This document shows positions 1 to 10,933 of a stretch of 64,000 bases of DNA, in pieces (position 1 is the stretch's first letter; each line of letters starts with the position of its first letter). The notes beneath the pieces are model-generated. The model did not search any database. It was not told where the DNA came from and saw only the letters and a program-made list of their open reading frames with translations. The position numbers and the translations under genes are program-made. The stretch covers positions 102,437-166,436 of the forward strand of contig JAPJBO010000500.1 in assembly GCA_030068145.1 (NCBI GenBank), in the 5' to 3' direction. Source of the stretch: Diplonema papillatum (taxonomy: Eukaryota; Euglenozoa; Diplonemea; Diplonemida; Diplonemidae).

Positions 1-133
1 GTGGTTTGGGTTAGAATGCAAAGAATCTGTGGCGGCCAGGCGATAGTCTGCATCGGCACCGCGCACGAAATGGAGTTCGGCCAGAAAACGGAGGTAGCAA
101 AAGAGCGGGTGCCACACCCGCTTTTCGGGTGTT

Positions 134-875
134 GTATGTACTGTAGCACACCTGCGTTTCGGATGTGCATGTACTGTAGCACACCTGCGTTTCGGATGTG
201 TATGTACTGTAGCACACCTGCGTTTCGGATGTGTATGTACTCTGCGTTTCGGATGTGTATGTACTGTAGCACACCTGCGTTTCGGATGTGTATGTACTGT
301 AGCACACCTGCGTTTCGGATGTGTATGTACTGTAGCACACCTGCATTTCGGATGTGTATGTACTGTAGCACACCTGCGTTTCGGATGTGTATGTACTGTA
401 GCACACCTGCGTTTCGGATGTGTATGTACTCTGCGTTTCGGATGTGTATGTACTGTAGCACACCTGCGTTTCGGATGTGTATGTACTGTTGCACACCTGC
501 GTTTCGGATGTGTATGTACTGTAGCACACCTGCGTTTCGGATGTGTATGTACTGTAGCACACCTGCGTTTCGGATGTGTATGTACTGTAGCACACCTGCG
601 TTTCGGATGTGTATGTACTGTAGCACACCTGCATTTCGGATGTGTATGTACTGTAGCACACCTGCGTTTCGGATGTGTATGTACTGTATCACACCTGCGT
701 TTCGGATGTGTATGTATTGTAGCACGCCTGCGTTTCGGATGTGTATGTACTGTTGCACACCTGCGTTTCGGATGTGTATGTACTGTAGCACACCTGCGTT
801 TCGGATGTGTAAGTACTGTAGCACACCTGCGTTTCGGATGTGTATGTACTGTTGCACACCTGCGTTTCGGATGTG
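134..875. repeat. 33-bp tandem repeat, 23 units
   Basis: Twenty-three head-to-tail units, 21 of 33 bp and two of 24 bp that lack the same 9 bp. Because both lengths are multiples of three, the array is open in frame on both strands: the plus strand reads an 11-residue repeat (MCMYCSTPAFR) and the minus strand another (CYSTYTSETQV). The plus frame is open to the left window edge and ends at 876. Units differ by only a few substitutions, so expansion is recent. I see no non-repetitive coding sequence attached and do not call it a gene. Confidence 0.95.
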
Positions 876-3480
876 ATTCGTGCGCGCCCTCTTCAACTCC
901 AGCATCTGAGGCTAAACTTCACCGTGTACACTTCACCGTACACGTTATAGTAAACTCTGGTAAGCGTTGGTGGGGCACATCAACTACAGCTCTCGACACA
1001 GCCTTCCAGCCTCACACATTGACGTGTTTCCTTTTGTACACCGGTTGAGTACACGGCGGACTTCCCCACCGGTTGGGGGAGTGAAGTGCGGGAGTGCCAC
1101 TCCCGCATTTCCCAGGCAAATTGAACGGGAAAAAACACGCAGTCTTTTACGCCCGAGGTTTTATGAGTCGTATACGACGCTAGTCTTAGAAGATTAATGT
1201 CAACCGACTAGTGATATACTGTGAAACAGGGTCTCTCGCTCCTCACACAACCGCTCACGCTCTTGCTCGCCCACCATCCCGCCCCCTAGCTTTCCGTGTC
1301 CTGAGGCGCCACGATGGAAATGTGGCAAACACACGAAGATCATTAACAGTTGGTTCGTTTTCTACTTACCCTTGCCGCGGCACCAGGGCTTACGCTCCGT
1401 TTTCGGCCTCAGAGAACGTGTGGTCCACATGTGGGCGCTTAAGGTTCGAGGGGAACAAAAAACCTTTCCCCTCATGTAGCTACTGGACTTGGCGACACCT
1501 GGCTGTGCGACCTTGACCACTAGTGGGGCCTAGACCAATAAATCAAAATACACATGTGGTACCTGTGGATCCACACGTGAGGGAACAAAATCCATAAAGA
1601 ATTAGCGTGTGGAAATCCACACGTTCCACACGTGGAGCGTAAGCCCTGCGCGGCACTGAGACTGGAGCAGCACGAGACGCACACCCAGGAGGAGAATATT
1701 ATCCCGCAATCGAACCGGGTTGTAATACCTAAGCACATACACACCTTCTCCGGTAGCTCCCGGCTCAGCCAACTTCCGCGGCCTTCTTAAAAGGTGATGC
1801 GGGCGGAAATGAGATTTTTTTTTTTATGCGGAGGTGGGACTCCCGCAACGCGGGAGCGACCCCGATCGCACAAACGACCGCACAAACACTCCCCCCTCTA
1901 CAGTTGATGGGCGATCACTCGGACACCTCGAGTCAGCTCTCGGGTCATCTTCGGATATTCACCATATGCTACTTTTCTGAACTCCCGTAGTACCCGCTAG
2001 ATGTCCCTGAAGTACACACGCCGTTGGTTCTGCCTGTCTATGTGACATCTATCGAGCCTCAGCTGCCTGGATACATCCGGTGGGGGGAGTCCGCCGTGTA
2101 TTGGATCACTTTGCTCAACCACTCTGGGACCTCAGGTAGTGGCTGTTTCCCGGGGTAAGGAAACCGAGAACGTGGCATCTGAGGCTTTTGTTCAAGCAGA
2201 CAAAGCAAAAGCTTCGACAAACGGGGGCTGGACTAAGCAACCGCGAACGTTTATGCCCGCTCAATTTGAAGAACCCGCGTTTACTCAGCGTTTACCACAG
2301 TCACCGCCACCCCGCCCCCTGCTCTTCGATCTTACACGATCCATTTGTGAGGTTTCACATGTTATGTATAACACGTGACGTTCTGTACTCTTAAAGTGTC
2401 GTTCCGAAGATATGATGTCCGGAAGAAACCCTACCCCCCCCCCCCCCCCCCACTCCCCTTCAGACGCTGGAGTTAAAGAGGACGTGCCCGAGTCGCGCTT
2501 GAAAAGCGGGTGTGCTACACCTAAAACGCGTGGAAATCCACACCCGAAAAAGCGGGTGCGGCACCCGCTTTTATAACTCCAGCCTCTGAGACTGGACTCC
2601 ACCGTGTGTGCTCTACACGGTGAACTCCAGCAAATTTTTTTACATAAGCGCCAGCTTGAAAGGAAATGCTCGACGATGCTGCCCGACAAAGAACAGAAGG
2701 GATCCAAAGTGCTGAAAACTACCGAACCACGTGTCGACCGGACGTGAGGTCATGCGGGTCTACCCCTACACGACAAATCACACAAACACAACAGGTCAAA
2801 AGTCCTGAGTGAGAAAACAACACACGGTGGTGTAAGCGAAGAACAAATCAGATTGTGTTTGTATTGTATTTGCCCCTTACCTCTATATTTCTCCCCTTCC
2901 ATTCGGAGTCGAAGCAGCTACGTCGAGTATTTTTTGCTCGAGTGAACCCAGACGCTCCAAAAGCGGGTGTGCCACACCCGCAAATAGGGTGTGAAATAGG
3001 GTGTGCACACCCTATTTCCGGGTGTGGTCACACCCGCACTTGAGGCCGGACTTTTTTAGCTCGAGCAAAAGTAGCTGGAGTTCACCGTGTAGTTGCACGC
3101 GTGGTTGGCTACGAACAGCCGCCTAATAAACCTGACACACACCGCTGTCCTGTCTGCAAACCGTTAGGTTCCGCGCTGATGATGGTCCGCCTCATGCGTC
3201 CGTAGCTTGAAGGAACCCGAACACAGCGTAGCACAGTCGGGACCAGTGCGGGTTGTTGACCGCGTATCCTTTCCAAGCACGTTCTTGCAATCCCCCCACT
3301 CACGTTGCTCCGTGGCATCGCATTGTATAAACGAGACCAATCGGGTGATGTGCGCGCGCTCCCGCGTCACCATGAACCACCACCGCCGTTCAAGTCGGTG
3401 ATCTGCGGACCTCCACGAAAAAGGCGGTCTTTCTATCCGCGCGTTTCCCGTTTCGCTGCTTTCGCGCTCCACGACGGGCT
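876..3480. other. non-coding stretch with short hairpins
   Basis: No convincing coding sequence. The stretch holds several perfect short palindromes built on CGGGTGTG: 2963-2981, a 24-bp palindrome at 2994-3017, and 3020-3037, with related pieces near 110-145 and 2545-2575. A C-run lies near 2431-2450. A CCACACG-type double hairpin at 1606-1635 is listed separately. The part at 3140-3290 resembles 40,940-41,075 and 35,335-35,390, so it belongs to a dispersed repeat. Confidence 0.7.
1565..1650 (+). other. double-hairpin structured element, copy 1
   Basis: A 7-bp stem CGTGTGG/CCACACG with loop AAAT (1606-1623) is followed by the palindrome CCACACGTGG (1626-1635). The same layout recurs at 55,916-56,005 with different stem sequences that still pair, which suggests that the structure rather than the sequence is kept. 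Function unknown. Confidence 0.6.
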
Positions 3481-3482
3481 GT

Positions 3483-3830
3483 GCGTCGTCGCGATGTACC
3501 CACTGCGGAATAACAGACACAAAAGCTGGCTGTAGTAGGAAAGTGTTAGTAATGCATTGTTGCAGGGATTTACACAGGATTCCAATGTACCCACTGCGGA
3601 ACAACAGTCACAGAAGCTGGCTGACCGTTCGTGGGAGGAGGGCGTTAGCAATGCATTGTTGCAGGGATTTACGCAGGACTTCAATGTAACCACTGCGGAA
3701 CAACAGTCATAAAAGCTGGCTGGCCGTTCGTGGGAGGAGGGCGTTAGCAATGCACTGCTGCAGGGATTTACGCAGGATTTCAACGTGCCCACTGCGGAAC
3801 AACGGTCACAAAAGCTGGCGTTTGTGGGAG
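3483..3830. repeat. about 100-bp tandem repeat, 4 units
   Basis: Four imperfect copies of a unit carrying CCCACTGCGGAACAACAG followed by AAAGCTGGCTG and GCAATGCATTGTTGCAGGG. The last copy runs directly into the truncated copy of the coiled-coil gene that starts near 3926. Confidence 0.85.
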
Positions 3831-3925
3831 AAATGGGTCTCAGAACAGTACTGTGTGCACCCAACGTTCCCCACAATGTAGTCAATGTGTATGTGGCTGT
3901 TGTGGGTAGAATATTTTTGGGTTAT

Positions 3926-4290
3926 CGCCGCCGAACGAGTTCCGGCTGCAGCGGCGCCCCTGCAACAGCGTCGCCCGAAGAACGCGCCCGGGAGCAATCC
4001 GTCCTGGCGGCGCTGAAGGCGAAGCTCAGCGGCATCTTGGCCGCGCAAGACGCGAAGCAACGGGAGACCACCGAAGACAACTCCCCCACGGCAACCGTGT
4101 CAAGCGCATCATCGGTTGGTGCGTGTTGCGTGCAAAATACCATTTTCTTACCAGCCATCACTCTTTTTGGACACTGACCAGGAAGCTTGGCTGGGGCAGC
4201 ACACCTATTGTTCCTCGTACAAGATCCAAGATCTTAGAAGATAAATACTAGTCCGACGAGAACTGGCACTACACAAAGGTTATTACTTGA
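3926..4290 (+). pseudogene. truncated copy of coiled-coil gene (copy 1)
   Basis: This is the middle of the gene at 7737-8585: the segment reading EERAREQ...LAALKAKLSGILAA and AKQRET is nearly identical. It lacks the 5' end with the start codon and then switches into the shared tail (near 4100-4290), which ends in the GACGAGAACTGG...AAAGGTTATTA leader found before the later copies. It is the first of four tandem copies, cut off from the others by the minisatellite at 4425-6240. Confidence 0.85.
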
Positions 4291-4424
4291 GTGGGATAAA
4301 CACGCAGTCTTTTTCCCTCCGAGGATCAAACGAATTCCCGTGTGCAGCGGGCGGTGCCCACGACGCACGGCACCAAGCATCCATGCGGAGCATCAAGCTC
4401 GTGTAACAGCCAGCGCACGTATCA

Positions 4425-6240
4425 GGCTGCCACGCAAACCCACATCATCGCACACACACGTATCAGGTTACCACACAACGCACACACACACACGTATCAG
4501 GCTGCCACGCAAACCCACATCATCGCACACACACGTATCAGGTTACCACACAACGCACACACTCACACGTATCAGGCTGCCACGCAAACCCACATCATCG
4601 CACACACACGTATCAGGTTACCACACAACGCACACACACACACGTATCAGGCTGCCACGCAAACCCACATCATCGCACACACACACGTTGCCACGCAAAC
4701 CCACATCATCGCACGCACACACGTATCAGGCTGCCACGCAAACCCACATCATCGCACACACACATATCAGGTTACCACACAACGCACACACACACACGTA
4801 TCAGGCTGCCACGCAAACCCACATCATCGCACAGACACGTATCAGGTTACCACACAACGCACACACACACACACACACACGGATCAGGCTGCCACGCAAA
4901 CCCACACATCATCGCACGCACACACGTATCAGGCTGCCACGCAAACCCACATCATCGCACACACACGTATCAGGTTACCACACAACGCACACACACACAC
5001 GTATCAGGCTGCCACGCAAACCCACATCATCGCACACACACGTATCAGGTTACCACACAACGCACACACACACACGTATCAGGCTGCCACGCAAACCCAC
5101 ATCATCGCACACACACGTATCAGGTTACCACACAACGCACACACACACACGTATCAGGCTGCCACGCAAACCCACATCATCGCACACACACACGTTGCCA
5201 CGCAAACCCACATCATCGCACGCACACACGTATCAGGCTGCCACGCAAACCCACATCATCGCACACACACATATCAGGTTACCACACAACGCACACACAC
5301 ACACGTATCAGGCTGCCACGCAAACCCACATCATCGCACAGACACGTATCAGGTTACCACACAACGCACACACACACACACACACACGGATCAGGCTGCC
5401 ACGCAAACCCACACATCATCGCACGCACACACGTATCAGGCTGCCACGCAAACCCACATCATCGCACACACACGTATCAGGTTACCACACAACGCACACA
5501 CACCCGTATCAGGTTACCATACAACGCACACACACACGTATCAGGTTACCACACAACGCACACACACACGTATCAGGCTGCCACGCAAACCCACATCATC
5601 GCACACACACGTATCAGGTTACCACACAACGCACACACACACACGTATCAGGCTGCCACGCAAACCCACATCATCGCACACACACGTATCAGGTTACCAT
5701 ACAACGCACACACACGTATCAGGTTACCATACAACGCACACACACGTATCAGGTTACCATACAACGCACACACACCAGGTTACCACACGACGCACACACA
5801 CACGTATCAGGTTACCATACAACGCACACACACGTATCAGGTTACCATACAACGCACACACACACGTATCAGGTTACCATACAACGCACATACACACGTA
5901 TCAGGTTACCATACAACGCACACACACACGTATCAGGTTACCATACAACGCACACACACGTATCAGGTTACCATACAACGCACACACACGTATCAGGTTA
6001 CCATACAACGCACACACACACGTATCAGGTTACCAAACAACGCACACACACGTATCAGGTTACCATACAACGCACACACACGTATCAGGTTACCATACAA
6101 CGCACACACACACGTATCAGGTTACCATACAACGCACACACACACGTATCAGGTTACCATACAACGCACACACACACGTATCAGGTTACCATACAACGCA
6201 CACACACACGTATCAGGTTACCATACAACGCACACACACC
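4425..6240. repeat. CA-rich minisatellite with higher-order duplication
   Basis: Two unit types alternate. One carries CACGTATCAGGCTGCCACGC plus AAACCCACATCATCGCA; the other carries CACGTATCAGGTTACCACAC plus AACGCACACACA. Two consecutive blocks of about 507 bp (landmark CGTTGCC at 4686 and 5193) are near-identical, so there was a block duplication. The last kilobase holds almost only the shorter unit. The array splits the run of coiled-coil gene copies. Long open frames across it are repeat translation, not genes. Confidence 0.93.
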
Positions 6241-6334
6241 CTCTCCGGTAGCTCCGGTCCGCTGACCACCGCGGCCTTTGAAAAGTCTACTAACCCGAGA
6301 AAATCTCAAACGAACTTTAACTCTAAAAACACCG

Positions 6335-7020
6335 TAGGGGTCAACAGGTCTCCCCGCAGGGGGGAGTGGGGGTTTCGAGTGGTGGGTCTCGAAATGGCGG
6401 TCCTCCTGTCGGAGGTGAGCAGCCAGCTGGACACCACCGAGCTGCAGGTGCTACCAGCGGCAGAAGTCGCGCCGGGGCATGACCGAGAAGGGGCGCGCGC
6501 TGGGCGGCGGCCGCGAGGGCCGCCGCCGCCGAGGCGGCGCAGCCGCAGGGTTCGCGCCGCCGAACGAGGTCCGGCTGCAGCGGCGCGCCTGCAACAGCGT
6601 CGCGTCTCCCGAAGAAGGCGCCGGCATCTTGGCCGCGCACGCCGCGAAGCAACGAGAGACCGCCGAAGGCCACTCCCACGACAACTGTGTCAACCGCACA
6701 ATCGTACTGTTGGTGCGTGTGTTGCGTGCAAAATACTATTTTCGTAGTAACAATTAATTGTAAACACGAAAGAGAACGCTGGCAGCGTGTTTGGGAGAAG
6801 ATTAGCCTACCGATCATATTCACTCACTATCACTCACTAACAGGCTAATCCTCCCCCGGCACGTACAAACAAACACACGCCTATTCTTTTTCTTGCCATC
6901 ATTCTTTTGGGACCCCGACCAGCAAGCTCGGCCGGGGCGTCACACATATTGTTAGTCGGACAAGACCGAAGATCTTAGAAGCTTAAGACGATTCCGACGA
7001 GAACTGGTACTTGTACAAAG
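6335..7020 (+). pseudogene. truncated copy of coiled-coil gene (copy 2)
   Basis: The CCCCGCAGGGGGGAG leader and start (ATG at 6394) match the functional gene at 7737. The frame MAVLLSEVSSQLDTTELQV then loses 11 bp of the LLCTYQRQ segment, shifts frame and ends at 6747. The tail (6660-7020) is the joint sequence shared by all truncated copies and ends in the leader of the next copy. Confidence 0.85.
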
Positions 7021-7039
7021 GTTATTACCCCGTCGCTAA

Positions 7040-7640
7040 CCCACCGTACATTCAGCCCCCTTCCCACAGGCCTCCCCGCAGGGGGGAGTGGGGTGTTTGG
7101 AGAAAGGGCGGACCTCCTGTCGGAGGTGAGCAGCCAGCTGGACACCACCGAGCTGCAGGTGCTGCTGTGCACGTACCAGCGGCAGAAGTCGCGCCTGGGC
7201 ATGACCGAGAAGGGGCGCGCGCTGGGCGGCGGCCGCCGGGGCCTCCGGGGGCCGGCCGCGAGGGCCGCCACAGCCACAGCCACAGCCGCAGCCGCAGCCA
7301 GGGTTCGCGCCGCCGAACGAGTTCCGGCTGCAGCGGCGCGCCTGCAACAGCGCCGCGTCGCCCACCCGGGAGCAAGCCGTCCTGGCGGCGCTGAAGGCGA
7401 AGCCCAGTGGCATCTTGGCCGCGCACGACGCGAAGCGACGGAGGCCACTCCCACGACAACTGCGTCAACCGCACAATCGTACTGTTGGTGCGTGTGTTGC
7501 GTGCAAAATACCAGTTTCTCACCAGCGATCATTCTTGTGGGACCCTGACCAGGAATCTTGGCCGGGGCGTCACACATATTGTTAGTCGTACAAGACCGAA
7601 GATCATAGAAGCTTAAGACTTTTCCGACGAGAACTGGTAC
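7040..7640 (+). pseudogene. truncated copy of coiled-coil gene (copy 3), start lost
   Basis: Nearly identical to the 5' part of the gene at 7737, including the pyrimidine tract plus CACAG leader. The ATG of the real gene is AGG here (GAAAGGGCGGAC against GAAATGGCGGAC), and a further deletion removes the EERARE coding block. It ends in the same tail as copies 1 and 2, which runs straight into the leader of the intact copy. Confidence 0.87.
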
Positions 7641-7686
7641 TTGTACAAGGTTATTATTACCCCGTCGCTAACCCACCGTACATTCA

Positions 7687-7701
7687 GCCCCCTTCCCACA
7701 G
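7687..7701 (+). promoter_or_regulatory. probable spliced-leader acceptor of coiled-coil gene
   Basis: A pyrimidine tract ending in CACAG lies 36 bp before the ATG at 7737 and is kept in the upstream truncated copy near 7055-7071. If the organism trans-splices, as Euglenozoa do, this is the natural acceptor. It could also end a cis intron. Confidence 0.4.
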
Positions 7702-7736
7702 GTCTCCCCGCAGGGGGGAGTGGGGTGTTTGGAGAA

Positions 7737-8585
7737 ATGGCGGACCTCCTGTCGGAGGTGAGCAGCCAGCTGGACACCACCGAGCTGCAGGTGCTGCTGT
7801 GCACGTACCAGCGGCAGAAGTCGCGCCTGGGCATGACCGAGAAGGGGCGCGCGCTGGGCGGCGGCCGCCGGGGCCTCCGGGGGCCGGCCGCGAGGGCCGC
7901 CGCCGCCGAGGCGCCGCAGCCGCAGCCAGGGTTCGCGCCGCCGAACGAGTTCCGGCTGCAGCGGCGCGCCTGCAACAGCGTCGCGTCGCCCGAAGAACGC
8001 GCCCGGGAGCAAGCCGTCCTGGCGGCGCTGAAGGCGAAGCTCAGCGGCATCTTGGCCGCGCACGACGCGAAGCAACGGGAGACCGCCGAAGACAACTCCC
8101 CCACGGCAACCGTGTCAACCGCAGCAGGCCAGCACCCATCACCATTGGACGACGACCTCTCTCGTCGTCAAGCTCTCGAGGCACAAGCAGGCGAACCCGA
8201 GTGTCATGAAACAGACGCGGAATACGCGCGGCTCGAGGCGCGGCTGCTGGCCGTGCACGCAAAGTGCAGGAGCCACGCGGACAAGATGCAGAGGCACGAA
8301 AGCCGGGTCCTGCGAGAAGCGTCGGCGGTGGCGGAGTTGGCGGTCATCGGGGCCGGCGAGGCGGCCGAAAGGGCTGCCATCGAGGTGGACCGCGCGTCGG
8401 AGGCGGCGGCTGCGCACGCCGCCTTCCTTGAAGCGGCTCCGGAGTTCGAAGACGCGAGCGAGGCTGCCCTCGAACGGGCCGAGCAAGGCTACATTGCTTT
8501 GCACGGCAGGCTGACTGAGATAGCCACCGTATTCGAAGAAGACCGGCTTCGCAACGTCCTCCTCACTGGTACAGCTCCCTCATAG
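7737..8585 (+). CDS. alanine-rich coiled-coil protein, function unknown
   Basis: A 282-residue frame starting MADLLSEVSSQLDTTELQ. I do not recognise a family. Residues 1-45 look like a short amphipathic helix; about 45-80 are G/R/A/P-rich; 90-125 form a charged helix (EERAREQ...LKAKL); and about 150-275 form a long alanine-, glutamate- and arginine-rich coiled coil. There is no signal peptide, membrane segment or catalytic motif. Base composition is very GC-rich, as in the other real exons here. The start was chosen because it is the first ATG after the conserved leader and is shared in position by copy 2. This is the only one of four tandem copies that is intact past residue 125; the others end in a common tail. 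An intron after residue about 130 is possible, since the truncated copies diverge from this point, but the frame is continuous. Confidence 0.75.
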   Translation: MADLLSEVSSQLDTTELQVLLCTYQRQKSRLGMTEKGRALGGGRRGLRGPAARAAAAEAPQPQPGFAPPNEFRLQRRACNSVASPEERAREQAVLAALKAKLSGILAAHDAKQRETAEDNSPTATVSTAAGQHPSPLDDDLSRRQALEAQAGEPECHETDAEYARLEARLLAVHAKCRSHADKMQRHESRVLREASAVAELAVIGAGEAAERAAIEVDRASEAAAAHAAFLEAAPEFEDASEAALERAEQGYIALHGRLTEIATVFEEDRLRNVLLTGTAPS

Positions 8586-9074
8586 CGAGAAGTTGTACAC
8601 AATCATGAAGCTGCACGACGTGTGTCTGCAAAGCAGTAACAAACCACTGTCTTACCTCTCGACGGAGGCAGATCGGAATGTGTTCCGCAGTGGCACCGCT
8701 TCATTGTAGCGAGAAGCGTGTCTTTTACATCATCAAGCTGCACTGGCGCAGTACCAATGAACTATTACATCGGACGCGAGGAAGGTGCCTTTCGGGCCCA
8801 GTTGGATAACAATGGTAACTCCATTGCTAATACATGTCCGAAGTACCCAACTCGATTCAACTCCGTGGCCGTAAAACCGCGGGGTCGAGGTGGATACAAT
8901 TGAACGAGATAAGAACTGACGCTAGCTATAAGCACGTGTTCCTCACTGCACAGCTCCAAGAAGAGCATCTCTTTCGTCGTGAAGCTGCACGACGTGTCTG
9001 CAAGCGGTCTGCAACCTTGTTTTAAAGTGCAGAAGGGCCTAAGTAGAGCTTCGACTATACTCGCTCGAGTAAGT
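8586..9074. other. non-coding, decayed repeat of the preceding 3' end
   Basis: No coding call. The sequence around the gene's stop (CTCACTGGTACAGCTCC, then GAAGCTGCACGACGTG) recurs near 8690-8745 and again at 8942-8998, so the 3' end has been duplicated and has decayed. Confidence 0.55.
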
Positions 9075-9228
9075 ATGTCGTGGAAGCCCGCTGAAAGACT
9101 CCGTCAACACGGAATTCGTGTGTTAATTGTTGGTGTGGTTGCTGTTGTTGTCAGTGTTGTTGGTGCTGTTGTTCAGCTGCTACATAGCAAGTGCGCCGAA
9201 AACTCCACGCCCCACGTGTGCCAGCGTG
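9075..9228 (+). CDS. first exon of a membrane-anchored protein, unknown
   Basis: The frame begins MSWKPAERLRQHGIR and then has one strongly hydrophobic stretch (LIVGVVAVVVSVVGAVVQLL), followed by a cysteine-containing segment CAENSTPHVCQRG. This is the layout of a short cytosolic tail plus signal anchor. A clean donor, GTAAGA, follows at 9229. Read through, the frame stops after five more residues. If a very short intron were removed to the CAG at 9253-9255, the frame would continue to a second donor (GTGAGT, 9307); such a small intron is unlike the other introns here, so I leave this open. The next exon is not identified. It could also be a 5' gene fragment like others in the window. Confidence 0.45.
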
Positions 9229-9584
9229 GTAAGAACTGGCTCCTCTGATACGCAGCTCTGCTCAACAAACTCAAAGCACTCGCAGACCATAAGCTCCAAC
9301 GCTGCAGGATGGTGAGTCCTCACGCTTCGGGAGAAGCGTGAGTCACACCACGGACGGCCTCCCGTCTTCCTCCCTCGCAAGGTGCCGCACAGCCGACGAG
9401 CGGCTGGGGTCACCCGCTGTATTCAAGCACCCGGCTGCCCCTGTGTGTGCCTGCCTTCGTGGCTGCATCGGATCCGAGCAGAGTTTCCACTCACTGCTCC
9501 CTGTCCTTTGCTGATGTCTTTCTGCCTCCCGTCTGCCCGTTGCTACTGCCGCCGACTCTTCAACGTCCCCCCCCTTCTTTTCAA

Positions 9585-9830
9585 CCCACGTCGTCTCCGA
9601 CACGAAGAAGCTGGGCCTGCTGACAAAGTGTGGTCGGCTTGCCATCACTGTGTCGCACGGTGAAAAGGAACAGCGAACTTCTTGTGAAGGCTGCAATTAG
9701 GTTGGGACGGGGCACGAGAGTCGCAAGAGTCTGAAGGAACAAGGCGGTGAACCCATTGATTGCTATCATCTAACATGCGTAAGAGGCGGTGTCCTGCCTA
9801 AACAGTAAAACTCAGATGTTCCCCCCTTTA
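9585..9830 (+). repeat. joint tail and hairpin module upstream of kinase copies
   Basis: A tail beginning GACACGAAGAAGCTGGGCCT and reading through to the module with AGAGGCGGTGTCCTGCCTAAACAGTAAAACTCAG and a CCCCCC tract. The same tail and module follow the truncated kinase copies at 10,070-10,300 and 10,565-10,770, so this marks an older, almost fully decayed copy. Confidence 0.75.
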
Positions 9831-9929
9831 ACTTTACAACACAGGGAGGGGAAAGGGGGCGAGGGGAAGTCCCAACACCCTCCCCCCCTGATAGCGCCCC
9901 GGATTTGCGCCGGGAAGAGAAGCGGAAGG

Positions 9930-10163
9930 ATGGTCAAAAAAGTGGGAAAGTACGTCTTGGGGAACACGCTGGGCGAAGGGGCGTTTTCGAAGGTGAAGAA
10001 GGCGGTGCACATGCAGACGAAGGAGGTCGTCGCGATAAAGGTCATCAACTCGAAGAAGACCGACACGAAGAAGCTAGGCCTGCTGACAAAGTGTGGTCGG
10101 CTTGCCATCACTGTGTCGCACGGTGAAAAGGATCAGCGAACTTCTTGTGAAGGCTGCAATTAG
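9930..10163 (+). pseudogene. truncated kinase 5' copy 1
   Basis: The frame is 77 residues. The first 47 match the N-lobe of the kinase starting at 10,934, including the glycine loop GEGAFSKVKK and the VAIK lysine. The sequence then leaves the kinase after KKTDTK and runs into the shared tail, reading KLGLLTKCGRLAIT to a stop. It cannot fold as a kinase. It includes the leader with the pyrimidine tract plus ACACAG and is followed by the hairpin module. Confidence 0.9.
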
Positions 10164-10454
10164 GTTGGGACGGGGCACGAGCGTCGCAAGAGTCTGAAGG
10201 AACAAGGCGATGAACCCACTGATTGCTATCATCTAACATGCGTAAGAGGCGGTGTCCTGCCTAAACAGTAAAACTCAGATTTTCCCCCCTTTAACTCTAC
10301 AACACAGGGGGAAGGAAGGGAGCGAGGGGAAGTGGGGGAAAATCGGGCTGAGCAGGGCCAGCGGCGAAAAAGGGGAGGGAGTGTCTCTCCCCACTCCCAA
10401 CACCCTCCCCCCCTGATAGCGCCCTGGATTTGCGCCGGGAAGAGAAGCGGAAGG

Positions 10455-10655
10455 ATGGCCAAAAAAGTGGGAAAGTACGTCTTGGGGAACACGCTGGGCG
10501 AAGGGGCGTTTTCGAAGGTGAAGAAGGCGGTGCGCATGCAGACGAAGGAGGTCGTCGCGATAAAGAAGCTAGGCCTGTTGACAAAGTGTGGTCGGCTTGC
10601 CATCACTGTGTCGCACGGTGAAAAGGAACAGCGAACTTGTGAAAGCTGCAATTAG
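10455..10655 (+). pseudogene. truncated kinase 5' copy 2
   Basis: A 66-residue frame matching kinase residues 1-37 (MAKKVGKYVLGNTLGEGAFS onward to VAIK), then jumping directly to the same tail (KLGLLTKCGRLAIT). It is 10 residues shorter at the joint than copy 1, so the two are separate events or one has been trimmed. The leader and following module are retained. Confidence 0.9.
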
Positions 10656-10933
10656 GTTGGACGGGGCACGAGAGTAGCAAGAGTCTGAAGGAACAAGGCG
10701 GTGAACCCATTGATTGCTATCATCTAACATGCCTAATGCCTAAGCAGTAAAACTCAAAATTTCCCCCCTTTAACTCTACAACACAGGGGGAAGGAAGGGA
10801 GCGAGGGGAAGTGGGGGAAAATCGGGCTGGGCAGGGCCAGTTGCGAAAAAGGGGAGGGAGTGTCTCTCCCCACTCCCAACACCCTCCCCCCCTGATAGCG
10901 CCCCGGGTTTGCGCCGGGAAGAGAAGCGGAAGG

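Noticed and set aside
1..876. 291-codon cysteine-rich repeat protein
   Set aside because: The frame exists only because the 33-bp unit is a multiple of three; it is equally open on the other strand and has no unique sequence or start.
4340..6747. 641- and 801-codon frames rich in T, H and R
   Set aside because: Translation of the CA-rich minisatellite in two frames; the end of the longer one is only the decayed coiled-coil gene copy.
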